64,000 nt of DNA from Mechercharimyces sp. CAU 1602 (GCF_024753565.1 NZ_JANTPT010000001.1:496001-560000), one strand, 5' to 3'; counted from the first letter of the stretch, positions 30,206 to 39,460 are shown. Notes: generated from the sequence alone by a model not told the origin. A program made the numbers and translations.

Positions 30206-30388
30206 TTAGCTCACTTATTTTGTTCGTGACGAATGCTTCTTAAGTGAAAGGAGTTTTCGTCTTTTTCTCGTAACCCGATCTTCAAAAAAGCAGATGTTCA
30301 CCTTCAAGACACGGCATTTTTCCTTTTCGACTACGGAAAAGTATGATATTCTGGGGATAATGGTATGTAGAAAAAACGGGGTTGGGTT

Positions 30389-31009
30389 ATGGAACAATCA
30401 TGGATCGATTTTCTCCTTAATTATGGATATATAGGGATATATGTTTTTTTGGTTTTGGGAATTGTCGGATTGCCCTTACCAGATGAGATTATGATGACTT
30501 TCGTTGGATACCTGTCATCTGAGGGTCAATTAATCGTCTATTATACTTATTTAAGTGCAGTAAGCGGTTCGATATCTGGTATTTCGATTAGCTATTTTTT
30601 AGGTAATAAACTAGGGTACCCCTTCGTCAAAAAGCATGGGAGTAAATTTATGCTGACGAGACGACGGTTTCGCGTCACCCAACTCTTGTTTCGAAAGTAT
30701 GGGAACTGGGTTCTTTTTTTTGGTTATTTTATCCCGGGTGTTCGTCATTTGACGGCATATGTCGCCGGTATCTCTAATATGCCTTTCCGGCGTTTTGGTC
30801 TCTATGCTTATAGCGGAGCAGTAACCTGGTGTCTCACTTTTATTGGCTTAGGTTTTATACTGGGAGAGCAGTGGGAAAGAGTGTTTGCTCTTTTTGAACA
30901 TTACGGTAGCTGGCTACTAATTTTGTCTTTTATTTTCGCACCGCTGGCGATTTATTTATGGTTTCGTACACAAAACACAAGTCAGCTGCGGCGTATATTT
31001 CGTAAGTAG
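30389..31009 (+). CDS. DedA/VTT-domain membrane protein
   Basis: A 206-residue DedA-family protein with four to five membrane segments. Typical features are the GLPLPDEIMM re-entrant region and FFGYFIPGVRHLTAYVAGIS, which carries the conserved G-x-x-R motif. DedA proteins have been linked to lipid scrambling, including undecaprenyl phosphate. The ATG follows a weak GGGTT site. The minus-strand gene at 42257 is a related VTT protein. Confidence 0.88.
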   Translation: MEQSWIDFLLNYGYIGIYVFLVLGIVGLPLPDEIMMTFVGYLSSEGQLIVYYTYLSAVSGSISGISISYFLGNKLGYPFVKKHGSKFMLTRRRFRVTQLLFRKYGNWVLFFGYFIPGVRHLTAYVAGISNMPFRRFGLYAYSGAVTWCLTFIGLGFILGEQWERVFALFEHYGSWLLILSFIFAPLAIYLWFRTQNTSQLRRIFRK

Positions 31010-31069
31010 GTAGCCCATCGGAATAAGGTGGTGCATGAATGCTACACACAAGCATGAGGAGGGAAGAGA

Positions 31070-31372
31070 GTGTCGCAAGTAACGGTAAAGTGTAAGGGAG
31101 AAGAGTATCAGGTGTCGGTTGACGAAGGAGCGCCGTTATTGGTGGAGGCGATTATGCAGTCGGTACCTATTCCCTACAACTGCACATCAGCACGATGTGG
31201 AACCTGTAAAGTGAAAATAGTTGCAGGTAGGGAAAATGTGAATGAAGTAGGGGAGAATGAAGAGCTGAGACTAGGTGAAGATGCGGTGGAAGACGGGTAT
31301 CGCCTAGCTTGTCAGCTGGATGTATATGGTCCTCTTACGATAGAAGTACCTCCTAACCGATTTGGTTGGTAA
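31070..31372 (+). CDS. 2Fe-2S ferredoxin
   Basis: A 100-residue plant-type ferredoxin. Cluster cysteines follow C-x4-C-x2-C in CTSARCGTCKVK, with the fourth in LACQLD. The start is GTG after GAGGAGGG. The electron partner is not evident from neighbours; it ends right at the promoter of the thiamine operon and is transcribed in the same direction. Confidence 0.9.
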   Translation: MSQVTVKCKGEEYQVSVDEGAPLLVEAIMQSVPIPYNCTSARCGTCKVKIVAGRENVNEVGENEELRLGEDAVEDGYRLACQLDVYGPLTIEVPPNRFGW

Positions 31373-31402
31373 TTGACGGATGAAAAGCAAGCTTGCTACA
31401 AT
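31373..31402 (+). promoter_or_regulatory. Promoter of the TPP-riboswitch operon
   Basis: TTGACG at 31373-31378, an 18-base spacer and TACAAT at 31397-31402, directly upstream of the TPP aptamer. Confidence 0.75.
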
Positions 31403-31423
31403 GAGGAAGAAGATAATTTTATA

Positions 31424-31514
31424 GTGTTCCCACAAGGGGTGCGTAAGCTGAGAGAGGATAACCTCAACCCTTCGAACTTGACCTGGATGATACCAGCGTA
31501 AGGATGTGGAGTTA
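31424..31514 (+). promoter_or_regulatory. TPP (THI-box) riboswitch
   Basis: The aptamer shows the conserved elements GGGGTGC, GCTGAGAGAGG, AACCC, GAACTTGACCTGGAT and ATACCAGCGTAAGGA in the right order. It sits between a sigma-A promoter and tenI, so thiamine pyrophosphate should shut down the operon. Confidence 0.95.
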
Positions 31515-31534
31515 ATTTAACCACTGATTTTAAT

Positions 31535-31567
31535 GCAAACGGTATCTATTTGGGTGCCGTTTTTTGT
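31535..31567 (+). terminator. Riboswitch-controlled terminator
   Basis: AACGGTA and TGCCGTT pair and are followed by a run of T, 20-50 bases after the TPP aptamer and before tenI, as expected of the expression platform. Confidence 0.7.
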
Positions 31568-31599
31568 GTTGCAAAAAGCAATAGGCGAGGGGTGAAAAG

Positions 31600-32220
31600 A
31601 TGCGGATTGATCTTATTATTACGGATCGCTGTATACAGGAGGGGAGGCTCCCGCCTTTAGAGGCTGTGGCTCCTTACGTAGATCGCCTTCAACTGAGATT
31701 GAAGCACCAGACAGCCCTGCTCACCTTTCAACTGGGAGCTCGCCTGCTTGAAACAGGGTGGAAGCAAGAACAGCTCTTGATAAATGATCGCATTGACATT
31801 GCACGGGCGCTTGGGTGCGGAGTGCACCTTCCAGAACGTGGGATGTCACCTCCACTTGTTCGTCGCCACTCTCCTTATGTGCGGGAGTTGGGGGTCTCTG
31901 TTCACTCACTTGCATCCGCCCACGAAGCTCAAAGGCTAGGAGCTGACTATGTAACATTTGGTCATGTATATGCTACTCCATCCAAACCGGGGTTACCAGC
32001 GCGTGGAGTAGATATGCTTCGTCAACTTGTTACTGTTTTATCCATCCCAGTGCTCGCTATCGGGGGTGTCTCCATTACTAATCTTGCGGAGGTAGCGGCA
32101 GCGGGGGCATCAGGAGTAGCAGTGATTTCAGCCATTCTTCAGCAGCCTGATATAGAAGAAGCAGCACACCGCTTATGGATAGTGGGAAAGAGCTTACGAG
32201 GGGAGGGGATGTCGATTTGA
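31600..32220 (+). CDS. tenI: Thiazole tautomerase TenI (ThiE-like fold)
   Basis: A 206-residue barrel of the ThiE/TenI family. It looks like TenI: the ThiE H-x-G-Q phosphate-binding motif is replaced by VHLPERGM, and the stretch DYVTFGHVYATPSKPG matches TenI, including the histidine of FGHV needed for tautomerisation of the thiazole product. TenI aromatises the ThiG product. Annotation pipelines may call it thiamine phosphate synthase. It is first in the riboswitch operon and overlaps thiO by 4 bp. Confidence 0.82.
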   Translation: MRIDLIITDRCIQEGRLPPLEAVAPYVDRLQLRLKHQTALLTFQLGARLLETGWKQEQLLINDRIDIARALGCGVHLPERGMSPPLVRRHSPYVRELGVSVHSLASAHEAQRLGADYVTFGHVYATPSKPGLPARGVDMLRQLVTVLSIPVLAIGGVSITNLAEVAAAGASGVAVISAILQQPDIEEAAHRLWIVGKSLRGEGMSI

Positions 32221-33368
32221 AACATGAAGTGATCGTTGTAGGGGGTGGGATTATTGGCTGTACCATCGCCTACTTTCTCGCACAAGCGGGAGCAGAGGTA
32301 GCCGTTATGGAACGGGATCACGTTGGAGCCCATGCGTCGAGTGCAGCCGCAGGTATGTTGGGGGCGCAGGTGGAAATGTCTTTTCCAGGGCCGATGGTAG
32401 ATCTGTGTCTTGCTAGCAGAAGGATGTTTCCCGAGCTCCAACATGAGCTGTGGGAGCAGACAGGGGTAGATGTAGAGTTAAATCGGGCAGGGATGCTTCG
32501 ATTAGCATGGGATGAGGAAGAGAAAAAGAGGTTACAAGAGCGCGGTCAGTGGCAGCAAAGACAAGGTGAGTGTGCGCACTGGTGTGAAGGAGATGCGCTG
32601 TGGCGGGATGAACCGGAGTTATCGCGCGCAGTGAAGGGAGCTTTATCGCTCCCCCTTGATGTGCAACTACATGCACCTCGCTGGCTAAAAGCGATGGAAC
32701 TAAGAGCGAGGCAATTGGGGGTTCAGTTTTACTCGGGGATGGAGGTACAAGCGCTATTGATGCGAAAGGGTAGCGTTAGCGGGGTGGAAACAGCGCTAGG
32801 TTCATTTGAAGCTAATCAAGTTGTCCTGGCAGCAGGGGCCTGGAGTGCAGCCTTAGCCCGTACAGCAGGGGTTAAGGTACCGATTGTTCCAGTTAAAGGA
32901 GAATCGCTTGCCCTACAAGTACCTGTACCGCTATTTAATAAGACTTATTTTTCCAAAGGGTGTTACCTGGTACCTAAAGCGGAGCAACAAGTAATCGTAG
33001 GCGCTACAGAAATTCATCATACTTTTACACGGGGTGTGTCTGCAGAGGCGATACAGTTATTGTTATCAGAAGCGATTCGACTCGTTCCGGCATTGAAAGA
33101 AAGTACCTTTTTGCGGAGTTGGTCTAGTATTCGACCTGGCTCTTCAGATCGGATGCCATTTTTGGGACCTGTAACCGAGGTTGGCAATCTCTATTTGGCA
33201 TGTGGTCATTTTCGTAATGGCATCTTACTTAGTCCCATTACAGGCAAGTGGATAGCGGAGGCGATGATGGGGAAGAAGAACCCTGTGCTATCATCGTTTT
33301 CTCTGGATCGACTCGGGGTTGATACAGGAGCTGACAGAAGAGAGGTGGTGAAATATGATAGCAATTAA
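32217..33368 (+). CDS. thiO: Glycine oxidase ThiO
   Basis: A 383-residue FAD-dependent oxidase (DAO family) that supplies dehydroglycine for thiazole synthesis. The Rossmann motif VVGGGIIGCTIAYFL is at the N-terminus, and IRPGSSDRMPFLGP and CGHFRNGILLSP near the C-terminus bind FAD and substrate. The start is TTG, 8 bases after GGGGAGGGG, overlapping the tenI stop. The end overlaps thiS by 14 bp. Confidence 0.92.
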   Translation: MKHEVIVVGGGIIGCTIAYFLAQAGAEVAVMERDHVGAHASSAAAGMLGAQVEMSFPGPMVDLCLASRRMFPELQHELWEQTGVDVELNRAGMLRLAWDEEEKKRLQERGQWQQRQGECAHWCEGDALWRDEPELSRAVKGALSLPLDVQLHAPRWLKAMELRARQLGVQFYSGMEVQALLMRKGSVSGVETALGSFEANQVVLAAGAWSAALARTAGVKVPIVPVKGESLALQVPVPLFNKTYFSKGCYLVPKAEQQVIVGATEIHHTFTRGVSAEAIQLLLSEAIRLVPALKESTFLRSWSSIRPGSSDRMPFLGPVTEVGNLYLACGHFRNGILLSPITGKWIAEAMMGKKNPVLSSFSLDRLGVDTGADRREVVKYDSN

Positions 33369-33561
33369 ACTGAATGGAAAAAAGGTGGAGATTCCCAAAG
33401 AGGTAGTTACAGTAACCTGCTTACTCGACCATCTCTCACTATCTGAACGCATGGTAATTGTGGAGCACAACCGCATCGTATTAGCAGGAGAACATCATGA
33501 TAATGCTCAAGTACGAGCAGGGGATGAAATCGAAATTGTTCATTTTGTAGGAGGAGGATAA
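33355..33561 (+). CDS. thiS: Sulfur carrier protein ThiS
   Basis: A 68-residue ubiquitin-like sulfur carrier ending in VHFVGGG; the C-terminal Gly-Gly is adenylated and thiocarboxylated to donate sulfur to ThiG. The ATG lies inside the end of thiO, and thiG begins 2 bp after its stop. Its usual activator ThiF is not in this operon. Confidence 0.93.
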   Translation: MIAIKLNGKKVEIPKEVVTVTCLLDHLSLSERMVIVEHNRIVLAGEHHDNAQVRAGDEIEIVHFVGGG

Positions 33562-33563
33562 TT

Positions 33564-34325
33564 ATGCTAATAATTGGGAATCATCAATTTTCATCACGTC
33601 TCTTTTTGGGAACTGGGAAATTTCACTCTTTAGAAGAGCAAAAAGAGGCAGTGGAAGCATCTGCGACCGAAGTGCTTACTTTTGCTGTTCGACGCTTAGA
33701 TTTGAGTAATCCGGATCAACCGAACCTGTTAGAACAGTTGGATTTAAAGCGATTTACTCTTCTTCCTAATACTGCAGGGGCTGCAACAGTAGAAGAGGCG
33801 GTTCGGATTGCGCGACTTGCACGTGCATCAGGACTATGCGATATGATCAAAGTGGAAGTGATTGCAGATCAGAAAACCCTTCTTCCTGACCCACTCGCTA
33901 CTTTGGAAGCGACGAAACAATTGGTGGAAGAAGGATTTACGGTTTTACCTTATACTTCAGATGATCCCATCTTGGCGCGCCATTTAGTAGAAGCGGGGGC
34001 GCATGCGATTATGCCCGGAGCAGCACCTATAGGATCGGGACAGGGGATATTAAACCCTTTCTATTTCTCACTCTTACGAGATGCGGTGGATATACCTGTT
34101 ATTGTAGATGCTGGCATTGGTTCGCCAGCAGACGTGGCTCAGGCGATGGAGTTGGGGGCGGATGGTGTGCTCCTTAATACTGCTGTTTCGGGTGCGAAAG
34201 ATCCCGTTAAGATGGCCACTGCGATGAGGCTGGCTACAGAAGCAGGGCGTCTTGGGTTTGAGGCGGGACGGATTTCGAAGAAAACGTATGCGATTGCAAG
34301 TAGTCCGACCGAAGGGCTGTTATAA
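33564..34325 (+). CDS. thiG: Thiazole synthase ThiG
   Basis: A 253-residue barrel enzyme that builds thiazole phosphate from DXP, dehydroglycine and ThiS thiocarboxylate. The Schiff-base lysine is in MIKVEVI; phosphate-binding loops are [11 protein letters not shown] and [11 protein letters not shown] near the C-terminus. GGAGGAGG overlaps the thiS stop. It is the last gene of the operon, with a perfect hairpin 22 bp downstream. Confidence 0.95.
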   Translation: MLIIGNHQFSSRLFLGTGKFHSLEEQKEAVEASATEVLTFAVRRLDLSNPDQPNLLEQLDLKRFTLLPNTAGAATVEEAVRIARLARASGLCDMIKVEVIADQKTLLPDPLATLEATKQLVEEGFTVLPYTSDDPILARHLVEAGAHAIMPGAAPIGSGQGILNPFYFSLLRDAVDIPVIVDAGIGSPADVAQAMELGADGVLLNTAVSGAKDPVKMATAMRLATEAGRLGFEAGRISKKTYAIASSPTEGLL

Positions 34326-34345
34326 GAATACTGATGGTGAGAACG

Positions 34346-34380
34346 AGTGAGGACGTCTACATATAGTAGACGTCCTCACT
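34346..34380. terminator. Hairpin between thiG and the convergent SEDS gene
   Basis: AGTGAGGACGTCTAC and GTAGACGTCCTCACT are perfect 15-bp arms around ATATA. The T run is missing, so termination efficiency is uncertain, but the position between convergent genes fits. Confidence 0.7.
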
Positions 34381-34400
34381 GGTAACAAGAGTATGGTTAA

Positions 34401-35549
34401 TTAGAACCCCTCCATGGATACTTTGCTCTTAGAAGATTGACGGGACCGAATGGAATGAGCCTGATTATAACGAGACAAGTTAAGTAACACTCCAGAAGCT
34501 GTCAAATAAGTAATTAAGGATGTCCCCCCATAGCTGATAAAAGGGAGCGTCACTCCAGTGACGGGGAGAATAGCTGTAGCTACTCCAAGGTTTAGTACTG
34601 CTTGCAAAGAGATAAGAGAAACAATTCCAATACCGAGTAGACTACCAAAGGTATCCGGTGTGCGTAGCGCGATTCGCATCCCTAGCACTGTGTAGACGAT
34701 GAAGAGTAGTACCAAAAAAGTAGCTCCCAGGAACCCCAATTCTTCAGCGACGATAGCAAAGATAAAGTCCGTATGTGCCTCGGGTAAGTAAGCCATTTTT
34801 TGGATGCTGTTTCCCAATCCACTTCCAGATAAGCCGCCAGGAGCGATTGCATAGAGTGATTGAATCGTTTGCCATCCATTACCTGTGGGGTCTACCCAGG
34901 GGTCATATAAGGCGGAAAGCCGATCTACACGATAGTCAGCGTCTATCATAACTTTAATGATTATGGGAATACCGATAGTACTTAACAAGAGTAGATGTTT
35001 GATTCGTGCTCCAGCACAAAAGATGATGATCATACACGAGCTAAGCAGAAGTAAGGCTGTACTAAAGTCAGGTTCAATTACAATCAGGAAACAAAAAAGA
35101 AAAATAATGATTAAAGGAGGAAGCAGCCCTTTACGAAAATCATGCAGTTGCTGTTGTTTTTTGCTCATAATATAGGCTGTATAAAAGATAGCCCCCAATT
35201 TAGCAAGCTCAGACGGTTGAAAGCTAAAAGAGCCGATCTCGATCCAGCGTGTGGCGTTGTTAATAGTGCTACCGATCCCAGGTAGAAAAACTAGCGGTAA
35301 AAGGGCTAAGCTCCCCAATAGAATCCAGCCAATGAATCGAGAGTACAAAGTATATGGAATGTTTCCGATGGTGAAGAATAAAAACAGACCAATGCCTGCG
35401 GCGATTAATTGTTGGCGGAAGAAAAAGTAGCTGTTGCCGTAGTCTGTAATGCCTTTATAATAGCTGGCGCTAAAGACCATCACGAGTCCGAACCCGACTA
35501 GCATAAAGACGATTAATATAAACCAGAAGCTAGGTTTGCCACGTACCAT
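34401..35549 (-). CDS. SEDS-family peptidoglycan glycosyltransferase (FtsW/SpoVE type)
   Basis: A 382-residue protein with about ten membrane segments. SEDS signatures include GLVMVFSASY, FSFQPSELAKLG, the Asp of EPDFSTALLL, AYLPEAHTDFIFAI and LPFISYGGTSL. The family polymerises glycan strands with a partner penicillin-binding protein. Sequence alone fits FtsW or SpoVE rather than RodA, and no mur or ftsZ genes are near to decide. The ATG at 35549 follows GAGGGGATCAACA, preferred over two ATGs upstream. Confidence 0.88.
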   Translation of the reverse strand: MVRGKPSFWFILIVFMLVGFGLVMVFSASYYKGITDYGNSYFFFRQQLIAAGIGLFLFFTIGNIPYTLYSRFIGWILLGSLALLPLVFLPGIGSTINNATRWIEIGSFSFQPSELAKLGAIFYTAYIMSKKQQQLHDFRKGLLPPLIIIFLFCFLIVIEPDFSTALLLLSSCMIIIFCAGARIKHLLLLSTIGIPIIIKVMIDADYRVDRLSALYDPWVDPTGNGWQTIQSLYAIAPGGLSGSGLGNSIQKMAYLPEAHTDFIFAIVAEELGFLGATFLVLLFIVYTVLGMRIALRTPDTFGSLLGIGIVSLISLQAVLNLGVATAILPVTGVTLPFISYGGTSLITYLTASGVLLNLSRYNQAHSIRSRQSSKSKVSMEGF

Positions 35550-35865
35550 TGTTGATCCCCTCATTCTATGTATATACGTTTTGATCAATCCCATGTGGGA
35601 CTTCTTTTTTTCCGCGCTTGTGAATGTAAATCAAGTGTTAAATATGTTAGCATGTAGAGAAATGGATGGATAAGATCGGTTTTCTCGTCCTTATTCTTGC
35701 CATCTGCAGCAGGAGTTACACCTTACAGTCTACCTTCGTATCTGTATCTTTTCGAGATGGAATCGTTCTTCTCCTCTCAATCTTCTAGTGATGATACCGA
35801 GAATGGACGAACTTGTCAAAGGGTGTTGAAAAATCGACGTGATTAAATATAGGGAGGTATAGCAA

Positions 35866-36147
35866 GTGAAAGTAACGAGCATTGATATGCGTATTGAAGA
35901 GGACGATTTTGATTTGTATGAACAAGAGTTAACTCGTTGTGGTTGGGAAAAGGTGAAAAATCAGCCTATCTTCCGAAAGATATATGGAGATACGGAAGTG
36001 GAAGTAAAAGAAACCATCCCACGTTTTAGTGGAGATGTTTATTTTACGGTATCCGCTCGTAATAAACGGGGAATAGATCCACGTGAACTCCATCGCATTT
36101 TGGATGAATTAAATCAGGCCGATATTACGATAGACCAGGAAGATTAA
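35866..36147 (+). CDS. Hypothetical protein
   Basis: I do not recognise this 93-residue acidic soluble protein. The pattern of alternating strands (TEVEVKETIPRFSGDVYFTVSAR) and terminal helices suggests a compact alpha-beta fold. The start is GTG after GGGAGGTAT, a good ribosome binding site. It precedes the DUF1540 gene by 83 bp. The 35550-35865 gap upstream shows no gene. Confidence 0.6.
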   Translation: MKVTSIDMRIEEDDFDLYEQELTRCGWEKVKNQPIFRKIYGDTEVEVKETIPRFSGDVYFTVSARNKRGIDPRELHRILDELNQADITIDQED

Positions 36148-36230
36148 TTAAAAAATAGGTGCTTTGCATTAAAAAAGGAGAAATAAATTCTTTGCCTTTT
36201 GTCAACACTGTTAGGCAGGAGGTGAAGATA

Positions 36231-36446
36231 ATGCCCCAAGTCAAATGTAGTGTGGCCAATTGCCATTATTGGGAGCAAGGCAACAATTGTAGTGCTGATG
36301 CGATTATGGTGGATGTGGATAGTCATGATGGAAAGAATTACAACGAAGAAATTGGTGGCGAAATGATTGACACCCGTCATCAGGACTATAATGCAAGTAA
36401 ACCAGCGGATACATGTTGTCACACCTTCAAGAAGAAAGGCGCATAA
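36231..36446 (+). CDS. DUF1540 cysteine-rich protein
   Basis: A 71-residue protein with the DUF1540 motif C-S-V-A-N-C-H-Y-W-E-Q-G-N-N-C-S-A-D-A-I and a second cysteine pair, DTCCHTF, at the end; these probably bind zinc. In spore formers such proteins are common and of unknown role. The ATG follows CAGGAGGTGAAGATA. A textbook terminator is 15 bp after the stop. Confidence 0.88.
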   Translation: MPQVKCSVANCHYWEQGNNCSADAIMVDVDSHDGKNYNEEIGGEMIDTRHQDYNASKPADTCCHTFKKKGA

Positions 36447-36461
36447 AAGGTGTGCCTACAG

Positions 36462-36490
36462 AAAAACCCCCACCTTGTGGGGGTTTTTTT
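36462..36490. terminator. Bidirectional terminator
   Basis: AAAAACCCCCAC-CTT-GTGGGGGTTTTTTT between the DUF1540 gene and the convergent antiporter gene. Confidence 0.9.
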
Positions 36491-36506
36491 GCTGAGGGAG
36501 AATAAC

Positions 36507-37718
36507 TTATGATCGCTTGCTAAAACTCATCTTGAGGGCAGGGGGTGTAACCAGTGTGGTTACCAATACAATGATCACCATAGCGGTAAAAAGTCCCTCA
36601 TCGATTAAGTGCTTGTTAAGACCAATCGAGGCAACAATTAAACCTACTTCTCCGCGAGCAATCATACCAGCCCCGATCCCAGAGGAGCTGCGCCAGCTAA
36701 AACCAGCTAACTTGGCACCAATAATTCCACCGAGCCACTTGGTAATGATGGCAATTACAGTGAGTACGGCGATCAGTATCAAGATATCCTGGTTAAGACC
36801 TGCTAAGTTTGCCATTACGCCAATGCTGACAAAGAAAATCGGTACAAAGAATGAGAAAGAGATTGTTTCGATTTTATGGAACAACTCGTGTTGATACTTC
36901 GTCATGCTCAACATTAAACCGGCGAAGTAGGCACCGATAATGCCTGCAAGCCCCATTTGTTCGGCAAAAAAGGCAAATCCAAGTGCTGTCATAATCCCAA
37001 ATGTGAGGATCACTTCTTGTGTCATCAAACCAGACACGTAATCGAAGATGCGCGGAAGAACATAACGACCAAACACGATCGTAATAACAAAGAATAACAA
37101 GATGCGTACAAGTAGCCAGATGAGCGCCAGCACGCTGAAACCGGAACCACTACTACTAGCAAAGCCTAGTACGACGGAGAGGGTGATAAGGCCTAGGACA
37201 TCGTCGAGAACGGCGGCACCTAGGATGGTTACCCCTTCTTTAGATTGTAGTTCTCCCAGTTCGCGTAATGTTTGTACGGAAATACTTACACTGGTGGCAA
37301 CAAGCAGGGTACCGATAAAGATGGATGTCATTGGATCAAACCCAAACATAATCCCAGCGGCATATCCCCCAACTAGAGGTAAGACGACACCCCCTACTGC
37401 GGTTAGAGAGGAGCCGAGGGCAGTCTTTCTAAATTCATCCACATCTGTCTCCAACCCTGCTAAAAACATGAGCAAGATGACACCAACTTCAGCTAGGCTG
37501 GAAAGAGTGCTATGCTCCCCGATCTGTATTTCAATCCATCCAAGAAGAGCCGGTCCAAGGATGATCCCTACAAGTAGTTCGCCAAAAACGGCAGGTTGTC
37601 CTAACTTCTTACTCAAATGTCCTGCAATTTTAACGGCCAGCAGGATTACGAAAAACTCAAGGAGAAAGAAGTATGGATCTTCTTTTAAATGCTCTATAAA
37701 GATATTATAAGCTTCCAT
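36507..37718 (-). CDS. CPA2-family Na+/H+ or K+/H+ antiporter
   Basis: A 403-residue antiporter with about 12 membrane segments. The paired aspartates of CPA2 transporters are in GAAVLDDVLGL, and FGELLVGIILGPALLG and GMIARGEVGLIVASIG are family signatures. There is no C-terminal TrkA domain, as in the spore-germination antiporter GerN and NapA, so a role in germination or sodium extrusion is possible. The ATG at 37718 follows AGGAGGTTCTCG. Confidence 0.9.
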   Translation of the reverse strand: MEAYNIFIEHLKEDPYFFLLEFFVILLAVKIAGHLSKKLGQPAVFGELLVGIILGPALLGWIEIQIGEHSTLSSLAEVGVILLMFLAGLETDVDEFRKTALGSSLTAVGGVVLPLVGGYAAGIMFGFDPMTSIFIGTLLVATSVSISVQTLRELGELQSKEGVTILGAAVLDDVLGLITLSVVLGFASSSGSGFSVLALIWLLVRILLFFVITIVFGRYVLPRIFDYVSGLMTQEVILTFGIMTALGFAFFAEQMGLAGIIGAYFAGLMLSMTKYQHELFHKIETISFSFFVPIFFVSIGVMANLAGLNQDILILIAVLTVIAIITKWLGGIIGAKLAGFSWRSSSGIGAGMIARGEVGLIVASIGLNKHLIDEGLFTAMVIIVLVTTLVTPPALKMSFSKRS

Positions 37719-37872
37719 CGAGAACCTCCTATGTATCGATTGTCTTCCTTCCATTTTAGCAGATTGGAGGGGGTCAATTCTAGGGTAAGTCAAGAGTGGC
37801 ACAAAGCGTTTACATTAGTAAGGGTTTCAGGTACTCTAAGCGTATAGTTTTTACAAAGGGAGGCGGTTATAC

Positions 37873-37965
37873 ATGGGCAAATCAAATGTAGGGTTATGGA
37901 TTATTTTATTTTTGTTTCTCGTATTGGTTGGTGGCATGGTGATTCAGTTCACAATGGGATCATAA
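37873..37965 (+). CDS. 30-residue single-span membrane peptide
   Basis: A short frame, ATG to TAA, encoding MGKSNVGLW followed by a hydrophobic span of about 17 residues (IILFLFLVLVGGMVIQF) and TMGS. GGGAGG lies 9 bases before the start. It looks like the very small membrane peptides common in sporulating Bacillales. Function unknown. Confidence 0.6.
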   Translation: MGKSNVGLWIILFLFLVLVGGMVIQFTMGS

Positions 37966-38105
37966 GAGAAGCAATATAGGTAAATATTTCATTTTTGAGA
38001 CGGCATAGGTTCTCGTAGGTAATTCCACTAATATGGTATAATGGTGTTAGGAAAGTTAAAGGGAATGATTATGATTGAGGAGAGGATCAGTTGTGAGCAC
38101 GGGTG

Positions 38106-38807
38106 ATGGATATGTCCTATAGTGCGATTGCGTTTCTCTTGTTTTTCTTATCTATTGGAGCCTTTATTTTAGTGCTGTGGGCGCAATTTAAAGTGAAGAG
38201 AAGCTTTAAGAAGTGGGCAAAAGTGTCTGCGTCGAGCGGGATGACCGGACATGATGTTGCGCGTAAGATTTTAGATGATAATGGTTTGCGTGATGTACCT
38301 GTAGAAATGACACGTGGGAAGTTAACTGATCATTATGATCCGTTATCCCGGGTAGTGCGTCTGTCTGAGCAGGTGTATGCAGGTGATTCGATCGCATCGA
38401 TCTCTGTTGCTGCACATGAATGTGGACACGCACTTCAACATAAAGAGGCGTACGGAGCCTTAGTGTTACGCCATCGCATGTTCCCAGTGGTTAATTTTAG
38501 TTCCAATGTGGCCCCCTTTCTGTTAATCGCAGGGCTGTTGTTTAAAATGATGAATCTATTTTTTGTTGGGATTATTTTCTTTGCGGCATCGGTAGCCTTT
38601 CAGTTGGTTACATTACCTGTCGAGTTTAATGCCAGTTCAAGGGCAAAGACGATTATGGTGGAGAGAGGCTTCATTCGCAATGTGGAAGAACGTGGTGTAA
38701 GTAAAGTGTTAAACGCAGCTGCACTTACCTATGTGGCGTCAGCTTTGTACGCCATTCTGGAATTGCTCCGCTTTGTCTTTTTGTTTTTAGCCTCTAACGA
38801 AGATTAA
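38106..38807 (+). CDS. YugP-type zinc metallopeptidase
   Basis: A 233-residue membrane metalloprotease of the YugP family (zinc_peptidase_2). The catalytic motif HECGH is in SVAAHECGHALQH near residue 103. One membrane span precedes it and two or three follow. The physiological substrate is unknown. The start is uncertain among GTG 38103, ATG 38106 and ATG 38112, as the ribosome site is weak. A terminator follows at 38820. Confidence 0.88.
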   Translation: MDMSYSAIAFLLFFLSIGAFILVLWAQFKVKRSFKKWAKVSASSGMTGHDVARKILDDNGLRDVPVEMTRGKLTDHYDPLSRVVRLSEQVYAGDSIASISVAAHECGHALQHKEAYGALVLRHRMFPVVNFSSNVAPFLLIAGLLFKMMNLFFVGIIFFAASVAFQLVTLPVEFNASSRAKTIMVERGFIRNVEERGVSKVLNAAALTYVASALYAILELLRFVFLFLASNED

Positions 38808-38819
38808 ATAAGCTTCTCT

Positions 38820-38856
38820 AAAAAACTGGACCCTTACCACGGGCTCCAGTTTTTTT
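38820..38856. terminator. Terminator
   Basis: AAAAAACTGGA and TCCAGTTTTTT flank a loop that can itself pair; T runs exist on both strands. It lies 12 bp after the YugP-type gene. Confidence 0.8.
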
Positions 38857-38917
38857 CTGCATAGTAACCTCGGTATGCGACAAACTAGGAGTAATCTTTT
38901 CGCAAGGAGGCGAAGTG

Positions 38918-39460
38918 ATGCAGGGAGCAGTGAAAAAGTGGATGGCGGGAGCACTGGCAGCAACGGTTGTGTTAGGAGCAGCTGGTTGCGGGAATAGTAC
39001 AGATACAGAAGAAGAAACTGGGTATAACCAGAATACAACACCAGTACGATACAATACGGAGCGTGGAGCGGCGGAAAACATGAACCGACTGCGTGAAGAT
39101 CGTAACATGCGTGTAGGAGAACGTACGGGTGAAAACTTTCGGATTGCTGAAAATATGGCAGATGTGGTATCAAAGATGAATGAAGTAAATTCTTGTACAG
39201 TGATGCGGACAGATCGAACGGCATATGTGGCTGTTATGACAGATGGAAACAAAGCCGAAGTGACGAAGAAACTAAAAGATGATATTTCTGCTAAAGTGAA
39301 AGCGGTAGATCCCAATATCAAAGAGGTGTACGTATCAGCAAACCCTGATTTTATGGAACATATGGGGAGATACGCGGATGATGTGCGTGCCGGTAAACCT
39401 GTTGAAGGTATGAGGGATAACTTTATGGATATGATTAAGCGTACTTTTCCTAACATGTAG
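38918..39460 (+). CDS. YhcN/YlaJ-family sporulation lipoprotein
   Basis: A 180-residue lipoprotein: basic start, hydrophobic signal, lipobox GAAGC with the lipidated cysteine near residue 24. The mature part has the YhcN/YlaJ pattern NFRIAENMADVVSKMNEVNS followed by TAYVAVMT and VKAVDPNIKEVYVSANPDF. Related proteins are in the spore inner membrane or germination apparatus of Bacillus. The ATG at 38918 follows AAGGAGGCGAAGTG. Confidence 0.88.
   Translation: MQGAVKKWMAGALAATVVLGAAGCGNSTDTEEETGYNQNTTPVRYNTERGAAENMNRLREDRNMRVGERTGENFRIAENMADVVSKMNEVNSCTVMRTDRTAYVAVMTDGNKAEVTKKLKDDISAKVKAVDPNIKEVYVSANPDFMEHMGRYADDVRAGKPVEGMRDNFMDMIKRTFPNM

Noticed and set aside
37102-37710. Long plus-strand open frame of about 200 codons
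   Set aside because: It is the antisense of the well-supported antiporter gene; its composition is rich in Ser, Thr and Pro and it has no ribosome site.
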